Origin: Isochrysis galbana
Taxonomy: Eukaryota > Haptophyta > Isochrysidales > Isochrysidaceae
Assembly (NCBI GenBank): GCA_018136815.1
Contig: CM030943.1
Span: 859,975 to 923,974 of the forward strand
DNA: 64,000 nt
Direction of reading: 5' to 3'
Part shown: piece after piece, positions 63,021-64,000 of the stretch
Layout: the number at the start of each line of letters is the position of its first letter
Numbering within the stretch: position 1 is the stretch's first letter
The notes under the pieces: generated by a model
Databases searched by the model: none
Told to the model about the DNA's origin: nothing
The model's input: the letters and a program-made list of their open reading frames with translations, nothing else
Position numbers and translations under genes: made by a program

Positions 63021-63824
63021 ATGGAGCGCGCGCCGACCGCTCCCACCTCCCAGCCCCCCGCCGCCACGACGCCCCACCGGGGCCGCCCTAAGCCGCCGGA
63101 GCTGAAGCGCTCGCAGGCTGCCCCCCTCACTGACAGCGACGTCGACATGATTCTCCCACCATCGCCTCCTCAACACCCTCTGAAGCAGGGAACAGGCAGA
63201 GTCCTGTTCCCAGCAGAACAACAGAGCCAGCCTCTGGCCATGCCGCCTGCCTCTGTCGCCATGCCACCCCAGCAAGGACTCCCCATGGTGGGTGGCAGCA
63301 CTGCTGCCACCCCCATGGAGGCAACTCCTACCACTAGTGCACCCCTCGCGGGCGGGCACTTCACACAACAATCAATCATAGGGGCCTTTTCGGCCTCCAA
63401 CTCTTCCAAGAACAACAACCAGAAATCGTACGCCGAGGCAGCTGGACCTAAGGCACAGATGCCAGCACAGGCTCAGGAAGACCCACCTCAGCCCACTGAA
63501 CAACCACCGCCGCCCTCGCGCAAGCGAGCGGACCCGCAGTCGGATCCAAAACCGACTCTGCCCATCACCACACAATTCGCCTCCCCCCCTCAAGACCAAG
63601 ATGAGGAGGAAGAACCGGACGACACTCCTTTTTACATCCAGCTAGCGCAGCTAGCGGATGATAAGAAGGACATCAAGAGCGAGGACATAGCAACATACAT
63701 GAAGTTTCTTCTCTCCAAGCTAGAGGGCTTGGACGCCACCCCCGATGGGATGGACAAGGGTCGCAAAGTAAGACCCGTAACCGGTTTACCAGATATCCAG
63801 ATAATAGGTATCTTTGCCTATTAA
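63021..63824 (+). CDS. LINE ORF1-like protein, interrupted
   Basis: Reads MERAPTAPTSQPPAATTPHR, then a Pro/Gln-rich region, KSYAEAAGPKAQ (KSYAEAA-type segments are common in non-LTR ORF1 proteins), PPPPSRKRADPQ and an acidic helix with DEEEEPDDTPFYIQLAQLADDKKDI and ATYMKFLLSKLEGLD. The frame can be read upstream to 62985, but ATG 63021 follows the hairpin and begins the MERA block seen at 34008, 41363 and 54065. Natural coding sequence seems to stop at about 63770, where the ATATCCAGATA array begins; the last 15 residues come from that array. ORF1 proteins bind the element's RNA; no zinc knuckle is left in this copy. Confidence 0.6.
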   Translation: MERAPTAPTSQPPAATTPHRGRPKPPELKRSQAAPLTDSDVDMILPPSPPQHPLKQGTGRVLFPAEQQSQPLAMPPASVAMPPQQGLPMVGGSTAATPMEATPTTSAPLAGGHFTQQSIIGAFSASNSSKNNNQKSYAEAAGPKAQMPAQAQEDPPQPTEQPPPPSRKRADPQSDPKPTLPITTQFASPPQDQDEEEEPDDTPFYIQLAQLADDKKDIKSEDIATYMKFLLSKLEGLDATPDGMDKGRKVRPVTGLPDIQIIGIFAY

Positions 63825-63965
63825 GTAGACGGATCCAGGTATCCAGATAGGGATCGTGCGCCGCGCTACCAGGCAGCCGGATATCCAGATAGTAAATCCT
63901 GGCATACCAGATACTTCGAGGTACCCGGTTATCCGTCATATATCCAGATACAGTTGTTGAGAATC
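63770..63965. repeat. ATATCCAGATA / ACCGG word array
   Basis: At least five copies of ATATCCAGATA or TACCAGATA within 190 bases, mixed with ACCGG and GGTATC words (CCAGATATCCAGATAATAGG, CGGATATCCAGATAG, CATATATCCAGATAC). It cuts into ORF1 and continues towards the window edge. It is probably the subterminal region of a DNA element whose other end is outside the window or internally lost. Confidence 0.5.
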
Positions 63966-64000
63966 GCCTCAATTCGATCTCTCTCGCTCCGTTCCCCTTC

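Noticed and set aside
1-64000. CRISPR array, prokaryotic operons, riboswitches or a viral genome
   Set aside because: No regularly spaced identical repeats; introns and gene content are clearly nuclear eukaryotic; only retroelement and transposon remnants were found.

Overview
The window is nuclear DNA of a GC-rich unicellular eukaryote, most likely a photosynthetic alga with a secondary plastid. It carries spliceosomal introns of about 100-310 bp (mostly GTGAG/GTGCG...CAG), the eukaryotic genes SIN3, NUP96, ATG13 and a pre-SET/SET methyltransferase, and a digalactosyldiacylglycerol synthase whose N-terminus looks like a signal peptide followed by a basic transit region. A starch-binding (CBM20) module fused to a trehalose-phosphate synthase/phosphatase would suit a haptophyte or stramenopile, but the lineage is an inference and I cannot name the species. 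Two runs of exactly 100 N (19104-19203, 44204-44303) are assembly gaps.

Layout. 1-2000: a broken Ty3/gypsy integrase with a LINE 3' end fused behind it. 3305-4903 (-): DGDG synthase. 5403-5576: a small inverted-repeat transposon with an 8-bp target duplication. 6704-8571 (-): sphingosine-1-phosphate lyase, 2 exons. 10698-13228 (-): NUP96 nucleoporin, 3 exons. 15692-16195 (+): small secreted or organelle-targeted protein. 16611-18830: LINE and structured repeats. 20204-24756 (+): SIN3 corepressor, 5 exons. 26345-26964 (+): small protein with an ALY/CHTOP-like C-terminal motif. 28240-28814 (+): frameshifted MGQY-family gene. 29462-33767 (-): large FUSC/aromatic-acid-exporter-like membrane protein, 3 exons. 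33984-37705: nested mobile elements, including a 3.6-kb interval with 59-bp terminal inverted repeats. 37796-40165 (-): GT77-type glycosyltransferase. 40286-41386: LINE remnants. 41399-43172 (-): SET-domain protein. 44946-48541 (+): ATG13, lacking its N-terminal exon. 49313-52450: two structured repeats, a hAT-like transposase fragment and a second broken MGQY copy. 53213-53689 (+): small membrane protein. 53690-57318: repeats. 57319-62333 (+): CBM20-TPS-TPP, 12 exons. 62748-end: LINE 5' end and ORF1, interrupted by another repeat.

The host genes look like ordinary single-copy housekeeping genes in no obvious functional cluster. The long gaps between them are filled with retroelement ends, inverted-repeat transposons, GA/CT microsatellites beside start codons, and homopolymer C or G runs.

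The most interesting signal is in the repeats. A family of retroelement sequences carries an RNA-like stem-loop a few bases upstream of a start codon in ATGGRGC context. Its stem varies by compensatory and wobble changes between copies, while the loop (TTAT) is constant in five of them. Two copies also end in a 12-bp GNRA-capped hairpin followed by a second nested hairpin that shows covariation with a third copy. This looks like a structured retroelement RNA that I do not recognise.
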